Part shown: in pieces, positions 6,454 through 14,402 of the stretch | Numbering within the stretch: position 1 is the stretch's first letter | Layout of the letters: each line of letters opens with the position of its first letter | From: a virus | Reading direction: 5' to 3' (one strand) | Length of the DNA stretch: 30,790 nt | IMG/VR virus record: IMGVR_UViG_3300032053_000335 | Coordinates: 1 to 30,790 of that record | The notes under the pieces: generated by a model | The model's database searches: none | Told to the model about the DNA's origin: nothing | The model's input: only the letters and a program-made list of their open reading frames with translations | Translations under genes and position numbers: made by a program

Positions 6454-7200
6454 ATGGACATAAGAAGGGTAAATGTGATCGAAGTAAATCGTGGAGAGGG
6501 TTATGTGTATTTGGCGATATATGACCCAAGTGAACGTCATTGTTGCAATGATTCTCTATGCCTGGACGAGTTTGAGCGCAGGATTGGGAGATCACTGGCG
6601 CATGGAGAACATGATCCAGGTGTAGTGGAATATGTGGACTTGGAAGGGGTTAAAAGATTTCACAATAGGAGTGAACACGGAGCCTATGAAAAAGAAACCA
6701 ACACACAGCGATGTCCTGAATGCAATGCTGAATTATTTCTGGGGGCATGGCCTTTCTGCAAAGGAGACCCGAAAGACCATGAAACCGCCAGGTCCAGGTG
6801 GGCTCAGGAAGCCACTCCGACCGTCGTGTACCGGGATAAAGGTGGGAAGAACTGGTATCCAGTCGGTGACAACGCCAAGCCGCCGGAAGGATTCGAGAAG
6901 GTCGAACTTAGAAACACCCGGGAGAGAGACCAGTTCGAAAAAGAAGTAGGGGAGCAGGAGACCGCCAAGTTCCGGGAGAACGTCCGGATCCAGCGCGCCC
7001 ACTGGTATGCTACAATGGGGTTGAATGATGAAGGGCTTAAAAGTCTTAGGGATATGAGCCCTCAAGGGCGAGCTATGTATGACCAGATCATGATAGACTC
7101 CAAGAAGAGGGAAAAGTCTTTCGATGAGAAGGCACGGGGAGAGGCAGGGTTCCATATCGAGGCGAATCATTACTATGGCAAAAAGCATCACGATGAATGA
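6454..7200 (+). CDS. Hypothetical zinc-ribbon protein
   Basis: A 248-residue protein that starts at ATG 6454 after GGAGGGGGG. A treble-clef or zinc-ribbon candidate occurs near residues 88-106: CPECNAELFLGAWPFCKGDP followed by KDH, so two Cys plus a third Cys and a His could bind one zinc. It is followed by VVYRDKGGKNWYPVGDNAKP and a charged helical region (about 145-200). Proteins of this architecture recur beside phage portal genes; their role is not known to me. It ends ten bases before the portal start with a shared AGGAGG signal, so the two are translated from one message. Confidence 0.7.
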   Translation: MDIRRVNVIEVNRGEGYVYLAIYDPSERHCCNDSLCLDEFERRIGRSLAHGEHDPGVVEYVDLEGVKRFHNRSEHGAYEKETNTQRCPECNAELFLGAWPFCKGDPKDHETARSRWAQEATPTVVYRDKGGKNWYPVGDNAKPPEGFEKVELRNTRERDQFEKEVGEQETAKFRENVRIQRAHWYATMGLNDEGLKSLRDMSPQGRAMYDQIMIDSKKREKSFDEKARGEAGFHIEANHYYGKKHHDE

Positions 7201-7210
7201 GGAGGGCTAA

Positions 7211-9340
7211 ATGGCCGATGTGAGGAGACTTTCTGATTATAAATGCCCGCTCCCTTGGGACGAAAAGTATGGAGCGGATGTTTATAGGTTAGGGTGGGTA
7301 AAAGAGGCGATCCAGGAGGGAACCAATTACCTAAAGCTTCAAAGGGCTTATCCCATGCTGGACAAAGCCATCGATATCATCAGTGGTTATGAAGAGGATC
7401 CCGTTCCCAAGTCCTTGTCTGATGTCAAGTCGAACCGGTTGAAGATGCACGTTCGGGAAATCGTTGCTACCTTGAGCAATCTCCGCCCAATTTTCTCCTT
7501 CAAGTCGGAGAATGAGCTGTTCCAGACGTCGGTGGACCACTTGAATAAGACAACGGTCGCTTGGTGGAAGACCACCCGGGCGGCCAGGAAGTTCCGGGCG
7601 GCTCTTCAGTGGGCCACGGTTTCCACTGGTTATTTAAGCCCTGTTTGGGAGAGAAACTTCTGGCCAAATGGCAAGGGTGATATCGATTTGAAGCCTTATG
7701 GCCCCCGGGATGTCCTGCCGGTGCAGATCGGGAGAGACCACAACATCCAGGACGCCTACGCCATCGTTATCTGCAACGAGGTGCCGATTAACAAGGCCAG
7801 GGAGATGTATCCCCAGTTCGCGGACCTGATGAAGCCTGATCGGGAAACCCCCTCCTGGTACAGTGGAATGTTGGGAAGGATCAGGAATAAGGCCCGCTCC
7901 ACCTATCCCCGCCACCTCCTGGACATCATTGGGGGGCAGAAGGAGGATTCCACCCCGTCCGGTCCAACCATCGACATCTATAACATCTACATTAAGGATC
8001 AGTCGGTGAATATGGCGAACAGGATGATCAGCATGGGCAAGCCGGGAACTACCTGGCATTATCAGGTTCCCTTCATGGGGCAGGATATAAAGACCAACAG
8101 CATAGCTGGAGCGGATACTCGGAAAGCCACCGAGGACGATTGTAGGATGTTCCCGCTCCGCAGGCTGATAGTCGCCACGCAACATGCCATCCTCTATGAC
8201 GACACGAGCTTCTGGTGGCATGGGATGGTTCCCCTCATCCAGCTCCGGCTGGACGACTGGGTTGACCAGTTCCTTGGGTATTCCCTGATTCACGACGCCT
8301 ACCCCCTGAGCAGGGCGATGAATGACAACCTGAGAGGGTATCAGGATTACCTCAGCAAGTGCCTCCGGCCCAACCTGAAGTACGCTCCTGAGGGAGTGGC
8401 GAAGTCTCATATCAACCGGTATGACCCGAGGGTGAGTGGACAGAAGATTCCAGTGAACATGGCCATGGGAGAAGACATTGTCTATGAGGATCCCCCGAAG
8501 CTCACGGCCAGCCCGATTGAAATGCACAATCTTCTCAAGGCTGAAATGGCCGATATCATGGCTACCCCCAGCATGAAGGATCTGGCCCGGGCCAATCAGG
8601 TGCCCTCCCAGGAGACTTTCGAGAAGTTGCAGGAGATCGCCGGACCTATCGTTCAGGATATGTCTGGCGGGATGGAGGAGGCTTTAATCCCGCTGGGAGA
8701 GATGGTGAAGGGACTGATCCACCAGTTCTACCGGGCGCCCAGGAAGATCTCCATGATGGGGAAAGATGGGGTGACCGAGGAGGACTTCAAGTTCGAGCCC
8801 CATATGCTGATTCCGTCCGAGTTCAGGGAGGGGCAGCTGCCAGAGGTCTATCCGAAGTTCGACATCCCAGACAACCTCGAGAGGGCTAGGAGAGTCATGG
8901 GAGGGTCGCTCTTCAACGTGGTGCCCGGGTCTCTCCACCAGATTACTCAGACCCAGCGGAAGCTGTTCCTGATGCAATTTTGGAGAGACCAGCGTTTTCC
9001 GATTGACCCGCAGACGGTCGCGGAGGCGTTCGACTTTACCAATTTTGGAGAACTCCCCGGTTCCCCCCATACCATCTTTGACAGGTGGCAGGTCTGGAAG
9101 AAGATTGAAAATGACATGAATATCCAGTTGATGCTGCAGCAGGAGAAGGCCAAGATGGAGTTGATGGCGCAGATGCAACCCCAGGCCGATCCGAACGCGG
9201 ATCCAAATGCCGCCGGTGGGGAGGCTGGAGGACAGCCAGGCAAGGCGGCTCCGGGAGAAGGCCGGAAGCCCTCCGCCGATAAGCCTCCCCATATAGAGCA
9301 GAAGGACGGGGGAACCCGTCAGACAGTTAGCGAGAGTTAA
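7211..9340 (+). CDS. Portal protein
   Basis: A 709-residue protein at the canonical place after TerL. Portals form the dodecameric vertex through which DNA enters and leaves. Features consistent with a large podovirus-type portal are a helical N-terminus, the segment WATVSTGYLSPVWERNFWPN (about 138-157) with downstream PYGPRDVLPV, and a long central alpha/beta region. It also has a helical stem/crown region (about 420-520, LLKAEMADIMATPSMKDLAR) and a C-terminal Gln/Met-rich helix followed by a disordered Gly/Pro/Lys tail. There is no catalytic motif. Start ATG 7211 has GAGGAGGG six bases upstream. The TAA stop is directly followed by the first base of a tRNA gene. Identification is by position, length and composition. 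Confidence 0.85.
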   Translation: MADVRRLSDYKCPLPWDEKYGADVYRLGWVKEAIQEGTNYLKLQRAYPMLDKAIDIISGYEEDPVPKSLSDVKSNRLKMHVREIVATLSNLRPIFSFKSENELFQTSVDHLNKTTVAWWKTTRAARKFRAALQWATVSTGYLSPVWERNFWPNGKGDIDLKPYGPRDVLPVQIGRDHNIQDAYAIVICNEVPINKAREMYPQFADLMKPDRETPSWYSGMLGRIRNKARSTYPRHLLDIIGGQKEDSTPSGPTIDIYNIYIKDQSVNMANRMISMGKPGTTWHYQVPFMGQDIKTNSIAGADTRKATEDDCRMFPLRRLIVATQHAILYDDTSFWWHGMVPLIQLRLDDWVDQFLGYSLIHDAYPLSRAMNDNLRGYQDYLSKCLRPNLKYAPEGVAKSHINRYDPRVSGQKIPVNMAMGEDIVYEDPPKLTASPIEMHNLLKAEMADIMATPSMKDLARANQVPSQETFEKLQEIAGPIVQDMSGGMEEALIPLGEMVKGLIHQFYRAPRKISMMGKDGVTEEDFKFEPHMLIPSEFREGQLPEVYPKFDIPDNLERARRVMGGSLFNVVPGSLHQITQTQRKLFLMQFWRDQRFPIDPQTVAEAFDFTNFGELPGSPHTIFDRWQVWKKIENDMNIQLMLQQEKAKMELMAQMQPQADPNADPNAAGGEAGGQPGKAAPGEGRKPSADKPPHIEQKDGGTRQTVSES

Positions 9341-9415
9341 AGCGGAGTGGAGCAGTAGCAGCTCGCTTGGCTCATACCCAAGAGGTCGGGGGTGCAAGTC
9401 CCCCCTCCGCAACCA
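9341..9415 (+). tRNA. Initiator tRNA-fMet (CAU), CCA encoded
   Basis: The anticodon stem CTTGG/CCAAG encloses loop CTCATAC, anticodon CAT. Initiator hallmarks are visible: position 1 is A and position 72 is A, so the first acceptor pair is mismatched as in bacterial initiators (C1-A72 in E. coli), and D-stem pair 11-24 is A-T. The body GGAGTGGAGCAG and the 3' end CTCCGCAACCA closely resemble bacterial fMet tRNAs. Departures are T29-A41 replacing one of the three G-C pairs of the anticodon stem, a short D loop, and TGCAAGT rather than TTCAAAT in the T loop. An elongator Met or Ile2 tRNA would pair 1-72. It starts on the base after the portal stop codon. Confidence 0.85.
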
Positions 9416-9421
9416 ATTCCC

Positions 9422-9450
9422 TTGACATCCCTATGGATATATGCTGTAAT
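9422..9450 (+). promoter_or_regulatory. Strong sigma-70-like promoter
   Basis: TTGACA (9422-9427) is followed after 17 bases by TGTAAT (9445-9450), preceded by TG plus one base as in extended -10 elements. It lies between the tRNA-fMet and the first glycosyltransferase. Transcription would start near 9457, only about 20 bases before the terminator hairpin at 9475-9497. A second TTGACA occurs at 9458-9463 without a good -10. Confidence 0.55.
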
Positions 9451-9474
9451 TCAGTCGTTGACACCTTTCCAATT

Positions 9475-9497
9475 GGGGCCTTATGGCCCCGTTTTTT
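9475..9497 (+). terminator. Intrinsic terminator
   Basis: GGGGCC (9475-9480), loop TTAT, GGCCCC (9485-9490), then GTTTTTT: a perfect six-pair GC stem with a six-T run. It ends messages from the packaging module and would also stop or attenuate transcripts from the promoter at 9422-9450, 25 bases before the first gene of the sugar cassette. Confidence 0.8.
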
Positions 9498-9521
9498 CGG
9501 AAGTCGGGGGGCTTCTAAGGG

Positions 9522-10223
9522 ATGAAGATCACACTGGTAATTCCAACCATCCGGCGGTATGACCTCCTTGAGAAGTGTCTGCGTTCCTTCTTCCTCAGCA
9601 GCAGGCTTCCCAATGAAATCCTAATTATCGACAACGGTAACAACTCCAGGCTATTATCGCTAAACATCGCCAGGGAAAATATAAAACGATATAACATCCA
9701 CATCTACACTCCTCCTGAGAACCTTGGGGTAGCTAGATCCTGGAACTTCGCCATGGACTGGTGCATCAGGAATGACTCCATCTGGCTCAGTTGCAACGAT
9801 GACATTGAGGTGGAATCTGGATTCCTGCGCCTTATGGAGATGGCTTATGGGGACATTAACCTCTCTAATGAGCTGCCTATACTCGTTCCCGAGCATGGGA
9901 CTGGGCAGATGTTCTCAGCTTTCATGGCAGGTCCTGCTGTGCTTAAGGAAGAGGTGGGGTATTTTGATGTCAATTTCTTCCCGGCCTATTTCGAGGACAA
10001 TGATTATTTCTACCGGATGAGACTCTTAGGGAAGAAGTTTTTCAACGTTGTGGAAGGGGCCTATTACTCTCACAAGAACAGCTCCACCGTTGCTACCTAT
10101 TCGAAAGAAGAGTTGATGGCCCATCATAAGAACTTCGGTTTTCTGGCGGAGCTTTATGAGAAGAAATGGGGAGGCCTCCCTGAGCACGAGACATTCACGA
10201 AACCTTACCAGGGGGCTAAATGA
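9522..10223 (+). CDS. GT2 family glycosyltransferase
   Basis: A 233-residue GT-A fold enzyme that transfers a sugar from a nucleotide donor. The N-terminus is typical, MKITLVIPTIRRYDLLEKCL, with the strand EILIIDNGNN (32-41), NLGVARSWNFAMDW (67-80, acceptor/nucleotide region) and the metal-binding acidic motif WLSCNDDIEV (88-97). Later segments AYFEDNDYFYRMR match the catalytic region of GT2 proteins. It has no membrane helix and would act in the cytoplasm. The RBS is weak (AAGGG only two bases from ATG). It is the first gene of a six-gene overlapping sugar operon; its stop TGA overlaps the next start as ATGA. The acceptor is unknown: virion protein, lipid-linked glycan or DNA are all possible. 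Confidence 0.88.
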   Translation: MKITLVIPTIRRYDLLEKCLRSFFLSSRLPNEILIIDNGNNSRLLSLNIARENIKRYNIHIYTPPENLGVARSWNFAMDWCIRNDSIWLSCNDDIEVESGFLRLMEMAYGDINLSNELPILVPEHGTGQMFSAFMAGPAVLKEEVGYFDVNFFPAYFEDNDYFYRMRLLGKKFFNVVEGAYYSHKNSSTVATYSKEELMAHHKNFGFLAELYEKKWGGLPEHETFTKPYQGAK

Positions 10224-11113
10224 TGGGATACCCTATATATGCGAGCAGGGAGCAGCTTATTGAGTGGGCTAAGGAATTTCCCTGCAGTGCTTGTCGTGGA
10301 TCCGGGAAGACGGATAAGGGATTTTATTGTTCCGCTTGCCAGGGATGTGGCATAGATCAAAACTCACCAGCTAGTTACGATTGGAGGCAAATGAACGGAA
10401 CACCCGCGCTTACAATTATCACCCCGACCTTTAACAAGGGGAAGTATTTAAGAGACGCCGCTCATTGTGTCTTTATGTTGACATGGTGGGACTGGGTTTG
10501 GTGGATCATCCTCGACAACGCCAACGAAGAGACAAAGGAGGTGGCCTTCTCCATCAGGGACGACCCGAAGATGTGTGGAAAGGTTAAGATCTTCGAAGAG
10601 ACCTTCCCGGAGGCGGAGCGCTTCAAGGAGTGCAGACCGGCGGCGATGATCAACAAGTATTACCCGATGGTGGAGACCAAATATCTTTATTGGTTCTCGG
10701 ATGACGATCTTCTGGACCGCACTGGGATAGAGAGGTTGATAGGGGCATTGGAGAGCCACCCGGAGTGGGACATCGCTCATGGCAGGTGTGTTATAACCCA
10801 TGAGCTTAAGGACGGATCTTATGTGGTCTATGGGGAGTTGGGGGGCCGCTCTGACATAGGGCTGGGGACTGGGATCATGCCCCTTTGTCAGATTGACGGT
10901 GGACAGATCCTACAGACCAAGAGGTCTTATGACAGGTTGGGAGGATGGCAGCTCACCACTCTCATGGCGCACGCCGCTGTTGTCGATGGGGTTTACATGA
11001 ACAAGCTGGCGGAGCACTTCAGATTTCATTACGTGGACACCCCCCTGCTGACCCACCGGAGAACCAAGTTAAGCGTGTATATCACACCAGAGGCGTTAGG
11101 AGACCACCGATGA
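10220..11113 (+). CDS. GT2 glycosyltransferase with DnaJ-type zinc finger
   Basis: A 297-residue protein. The N-terminus (22-44) carries two CXXCXGXG repeats, CSACRGSG and CSACQGCG, the pattern of half a DnaJ cysteine-rich domain, likely one zinc site. After a linker, a GT-A domain begins at residue 62: PALTIITPTFNKGKYLRDAA, then WWIILDNANEET (94-105), and the acidic metal motif YWFSDDDLLD (157-166). The start forms an ATGA overlap with the upstream GT2 gene and the stop forms another with the methyltransferase, showing tight coupling. The zinc module may bind a protein acceptor or partner; that is inference. The fusion is unusual for GT2 enzymes. Confidence 0.85.
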   Translation: MMGYPIYASREQLIEWAKEFPCSACRGSGKTDKGFYCSACQGCGIDQNSPASYDWRQMNGTPALTIITPTFNKGKYLRDAAHCVFMLTWWDWVWWIILDNANEETKEVAFSIRDDPKMCGKVKIFEETFPEAERFKECRPAAMINKYYPMVETKYLYWFSDDDLLDRTGIERLIGALESHPEWDIAHGRCVITHELKDGSYVVYGELGGRSDIGLGTGIMPLCQIDGGQILQTKRSYDRLGGWQLTTLMAHAAVVDGVYMNKLAEHFRFHYVDTPLLTHRRTKLSVYITPEALGDHR

Positions 11114-11724
11114 CCTATGAATGGAATGAGGCAGTTTCCAAGGAGTTCGATGAATATTGGGGCAGCCCCTATGAAATAAGTGTGCGGAGGGAAATTTCCG
11201 AGTGGATCGGCCCAACGGACTTCTTGGTTGAGATTGGGTGTGGAAGCGGCAGGCAGGCGGAGGCTATGAAGTGGAACTTCTACGTTGGGGTGGATGGTTC
11301 GCTCCCCATGCTGGCCCTGGCTGACAAACTGCTCAAAGGTCGTTCGGCTGCGTTCATGCGCCGGGACGCGGCGGACACAGGTTATGGGGATCATTCGTGC
11401 GACACGGTGCTGTGTGCCCAGGTTATTAGGCATAATGACGACTTCCGTCCAATTGTCAAGGAACTCTGCCGGATTGTGAAGAATAGACTGATTATCTCGG
11501 ACAGGTTTCTTATTGGGGAAACCACGCGCAATTACAGTTGGGAGGGGAGATGGCCTGACATCCAATGGGACCTGCAGGAAGTGTTGGGATACCTGATGTC
11601 CTGTCTTCCCGGGTGGATCGGCAGATCAGAGAAGCTATTCCACTACCCGGAGATTACCATGATTGAGTTCAAGAGGGGGAGAGATGGACAAGATCCCGTT
11701 GTTCCGCCCGAAGTATCGGGATGA
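11110..11724 (+). CDS. Class I SAM-dependent methyltransferase
   Basis: A 204-residue Rossmann-fold methyltransferase of the Methyltransf_11 type. Motif I is VEIGCGSGR (40-48), which binds SAM; motif II is VGVDGS (59-64); the post-II acidic region is RRDAAD (84-89), followed by SCDTVLCAQVIRHNDD (96-111, motif IV region) and the strand NRLIISDRF. The upstream part of the open frame is out of phase with the glycosyltransferase and is not used; ATG 11110 overlaps the previous stop. Within a sugar operon, O- or N-methylation of a sugar or of the glycan end is the simplest role, but a protein or small-molecule target cannot be excluded. It overlaps the next gene by 41 bases. Confidence 0.87.
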   Translation: MTYEWNEAVSKEFDEYWGSPYEISVRREISEWIGPTDFLVEIGCGSGRQAEAMKWNFYVGVDGSLPMLALADKLLKGRSAAFMRRDAADTGYGDHSCDTVLCAQVIRHNDDFRPIVKELCRIVKNRLIISDRFLIGETTRNYSWEGRWPDIQWDLQEVLGYLMSCLPGWIGRSEKLFHYPEITMIEFKRGRDGQDPVVPPEVSG

Positions 11725-12802
11725 GATCCTAGAAGACTTGCGGAGCGTGTTCTATAGCGGGTGGACTGGCTTGGGGCCTAAGACTGAGGAGTTCGAGAAG
11801 CAATATGCTATACTTTGCAGGTCGAAGTATGCAATTGCGTTTAACTCCTGCACGTCCGCTATACGGTGCTGGTGCGATTTCAAGTTCAGGAAGGGGATAA
11901 GGGTCGCCAAGGTAAGCCCCCTCACCTTCGTATCCACTGCCTCGGAGCCTTTTAAGGCTGGGATGAGAATCGATTGGACTGATATCAATCCAAACAACCT
12001 ATGTATGAAGGCCGTAAGCATGGACGAGAAGGATTGTTGCTACATCCCGACGTGCTATGGGGGATCTTATGCGCCCTTCTACGACTTTGCCTGTTTGAAA
12101 AAATTCAGGAGTGACTTCGAACGCTCCGTATTAATCGATGCGGCTCACTGTTGTCCTCCCCCTAGTCCTGCCTTGTTCCCGATTGGGATGGACGCGGCCT
12201 GGAGTTTCCACGCGGTCAAACCTATCAGCTGTGGGGATGGAGGGATGCTCACCACCGATGATGAGGAGCTGATGACGTTCGCCCGGAAGTGGAGATGGTT
12301 TGGAATCTCCAGTTCTACTCATGAGAGATCCACTGGGGGGTACAAGTGGGACTATTCCATCAGAGATCTTGGAGAGAAGGCCCACATGAACGATATAACC
12401 TCCACGATTGGGCTAAATCAGTTGAAGCATTTTATCGCTGGGTGGACTAGCAGAGCCTCCATTCACTCCCAATATATTAACTACTTGTATGACGTGAAGG
12501 AGATATCCTTCCAAAAACTACCGTTCTTGTCCTCTTATCACCTGATGCCAATCATGGTACCCATGGGATATAGGGATGAATTGATGGCTTATCTTCTCAA
12601 CCTTGGGATTGATACGGGCGTCCACTACAAGCCCCTATATATGCACGCTGGGCTTCCCCCTACAAACGCACGGACTCCCAACGTAGAAGCCCAATGGAGC
12701 AAACTGATCAGTCTGCCTATGTGGATAGGAATGACACCAGATGATGTAAGGAGGGTATGTGATGGAATTAGAGAGTGGTTTGGCCATGAAACCCATGGAT
12801 AA
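11684..12802 (+). CDS. DegT/DnrJ/EryC1/StrS-type sugar aminotransferase
   Basis: A 372-residue PLP enzyme of the family that converts nucleotide-linked ketosugars to aminosugars using glutamate or glutamine. Family landmarks are SGWTGLGPKTEEFEKQYA (25-42), the PLP phosphate region FNSCTSAI (53-60), LIDAAHC (150-156, Asp152 contacting the pyridine nitrogen) and WSFHAVKPISCGDGGMLTTD (173-192) with the Schiff-base Lys179. Length matches the family. ATG 11684 has AGAGGGGG just upstream and lies within the methyltransferase gene. The ketosugar donor pathway (dehydratase, nucleotidyltransferase) is not in the window, so the enzyme presumably draws on a host or distant phage pathway. It overlaps the acetyltransferase gene by 41 bases. 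Confidence 0.93.
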   Translation: MDKIPLFRPKYRDEILEDLRSVFYSGWTGLGPKTEEFEKQYAILCRSKYAIAFNSCTSAIRCWCDFKFRKGIRVAKVSPLTFVSTASEPFKAGMRIDWTDINPNNLCMKAVSMDEKDCCYIPTCYGGSYAPFYDFACLKKFRSDFERSVLIDAAHCCPPPSPALFPIGMDAAWSFHAVKPISCGDGGMLTTDDEELMTFARKWRWFGISSSTHERSTGGYKWDYSIRDLGEKAHMNDITSTIGLNQLKHFIAGWTSRASIHSQYINYLYDVKEISFQKLPFLSSYHLMPIMVPMGYRDELMAYLLNLGIDTGVHYKPLYMHAGLPPTNARTPNVEAQWSKLISLPMWIGMTPDDVRRVCDGIREWFGHETHG

Positions 12803-13241
12803 GTCCTTGGGTAATTTTCTTCTGCTCCGGAGCCTCAGAAACGCCGACCGGGAATGTTTTATCGACTGCGACTCTATTGGTTTCTGGAAACATTGGAAGT
12901 GGTGGAGGCGCTATTGGAGCGGATCTAACCAGCTTTTCTTTGAGATCTGGCTGGGTAGAAAGAAGGTTGGGTTCATCAGCCGGTCAAGGATTGAGACCCT
13001 CCAATATGAGATTGGGAACCTGATGCTCAAGAAGAAATTCAGGGGAAGGGGCATAATGTCGTGGGCGGTTGGGATCTTATCAGCTTACGATGAGGACGTT
13101 TATTATGCCAGGACCTTGGAGGAGAACATCAGCAGCCGGAATGTGTTTATCCGCGCTGGATTCGCCAGGAAGGGAATATCGTGGGCTCCTAACGGCGCAT
13201 TTATAATCACATGGATGAAAGGAAAACTAGGTGAAGACTAA
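12762..13241 (+). CDS. GNAT-family N-acetyltransferase
   Basis: A 159-residue protein with the acetyl-CoA-binding GNAT core: YEIGNLMLKKKFRGRGIMSW (82-101) includes strand beta4 and the pyrophosphate-binding loop RGRGIM, followed by the helix and RTLEENISSRNVFIRAGFAR, the conserved motif B in which Asn and the aromatic Phe contact CoA. ATG 12762 follows AAGGAGGG by six bases; GTG 12759 is a possible alternative. Placed directly after a sugar aminotransferase, it most likely N-acylates the new amino sugar, as in FdtC- or WbdR-like pairs, although those named enzymes are of other folds in some cases. Trp-rich residues 42-52 are unusual. Confidence 0.82.
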   Translation: MELESGLAMKPMDKSLGNFLLLRSLRNADRECFIDCDSIGFWKHWKWWRRYWSGSNQLFFEIWLGRKKVGFISRSRIETLQYEIGNLMLKKKFRGRGIMSWAVGILSAYDEDVYYARTLEENISSRNVFIRAGFARKGISWAPNGAFIITWMKGKLGED

Positions 13242-14382
13242 ATTACTACTCTGGAGTGACGCCCCGGAAGGCATGACTGGACTGGGGAGGATCATGCGGG
13301 AGCTGGCCATGAACATGGTCGCTGACCCTGAGTTCATGGAGAAGTTTGAGGTGGCTACCCTCGGGTACAACGCGCACCCTACCAAGCTTCTTCCCTGGTG
13401 GCAGTATGGGCACCAAAGACAGCTGCCTGATTGGGACTGGATCCGGGCGATTCTCGATTACAAACTGTCAGGGCCTGAGGAGGTGGTGATTGTCCCGATC
13501 ATGCCAGCAAGTTGGCTGTTCGATTACATGCACCCCGAGTTCCTCAAGAAGGAAGATGCCTTCAAGGTGGAGTTGGGGAAGGTGAAGGAGAGTGTCAAGT
13601 GGTGGCCTTATATAGCCACGGAGTCCCTGGGGATAAACGACAGGTTCAGTACGAATGACATCAGTTCCCTCTCTCGATGTCAGAGAGTCCTCTATTACAG
13701 TGATTGGGGGAAGCAGGCGGCTGCCCGGTCTGGGCTGGGAGAAAACACATTTGTCCACCATGGAATTAACTATCCAACCTTTTCACATTTCCTCGAATCT
13801 AAGGAAGCCAATAAGAAGTTGGTAATCAGTTGCGTGATGACAAATCAGTGGAGGAAGAGATGGGCGCTTTTCTTCGAGACCTTGGGCAGGCTCACCCCTG
13901 AGTTTGAGGTTAAGATTCTGATCGATACTCTTATTGGGTACTGGAACATCTACCAGTTGGCGGGGGATAATCGCATCGACGTGACGGCTACCATTTCCGG
14001 CCCGTTGATTGATGATTTCAAACTGGCGGAGTTTTACTCTACCTCTGATCTTTTGATGCTTCCTTCATATGGGGAGGGGTTTGGGTATCCGGTGATAGAA
14101 GCCCAAGCAGCTGGGACGAAGGTGTTGACTGGATTGTTTGGCGCCCAGAAGGAGCTTCTGCATCCAAAGTTGAAAGCGGTGCCTTACTCCGGGATGGAGA
14201 CTGATGGGATTAACGGGCTGGTAAAACCGTGGTATGATCCTTCCGATTGGAATTTTTTTGCTCGGGCCAATATGGAGTCTGATGTGACTGCGACGGAGCT
14301 GTCTGAGCATGCCAAGCAATGGGACTGGTCAATCCAGTGGCCCCGTTTTAAGAATTGGTTCATGGAAGGGCTTTCCACTTAG
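13231..14382 (+). CDS. GT-B glycosyltransferase (GT1/GT4-type)
   Basis: A 383-residue GT-B enzyme that starts at GTG 13231 with AAGG eight bases upstream, overlapping the acetyltransferase by 11 bases. The N-terminal domain starts LLLWSDAPEGMTGLGRIMRE, a donor/acceptor loop with the TGLGR signature of GT4 enzymes. The C-terminal domain carries the diagnostic LPSYGEGFGYPVIEAQAAGT (277-296), where the EGFGYPxxEA motif binds the nucleotide sugar. It is soluble, with no membrane helix. As the last enzyme of the cassette it probably transfers the modified sugar. A signal-peptide protein follows 20 bases downstream on the same message. Confidence 0.9.
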   Translation: MKTKLLLWSDAPEGMTGLGRIMRELAMNMVADPEFMEKFEVATLGYNAHPTKLLPWWQYGHQRQLPDWDWIRAILDYKLSGPEEVVIVPIMPASWLFDYMHPEFLKKEDAFKVELGKVKESVKWWPYIATESLGINDRFSTNDISSLSRCQRVLYYSDWGKQAAARSGLGENTFVHHGINYPTFSHFLESKEANKKLVISCVMTNQWRKRWALFFETLGRLTPEFEVKILIDTLIGYWNIYQLAGDNRIDVTATISGPLIDDFKLAEFYSTSDLLMLPSYGEGFGYPVIEAQAAGTKVLTGLFGAQKELLHPKLKAVPYSGMETDGINGLVKPWYDPSDWNFFARANMESDVTATELSEHAKQWDWSIQWPRFKNWFMEGLST

Positions 14383-14402
14383 GTCCTTCAAGGAGGATTC
14401 GG

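Noticed and set aside
6632-6949. Plus-strand overlapping frame within the zinc-ribbon gene
   Set aside because: Its translation is Lys/Arg/Pro-rich without structure, and the other frame holds a Cys-rich zinc motif and better RBS.
7634-8527. 297-codon minus-strand frame inside the portal gene
   Set aside because: Antisense shadow in GC-biased coding DNA with no start signal.
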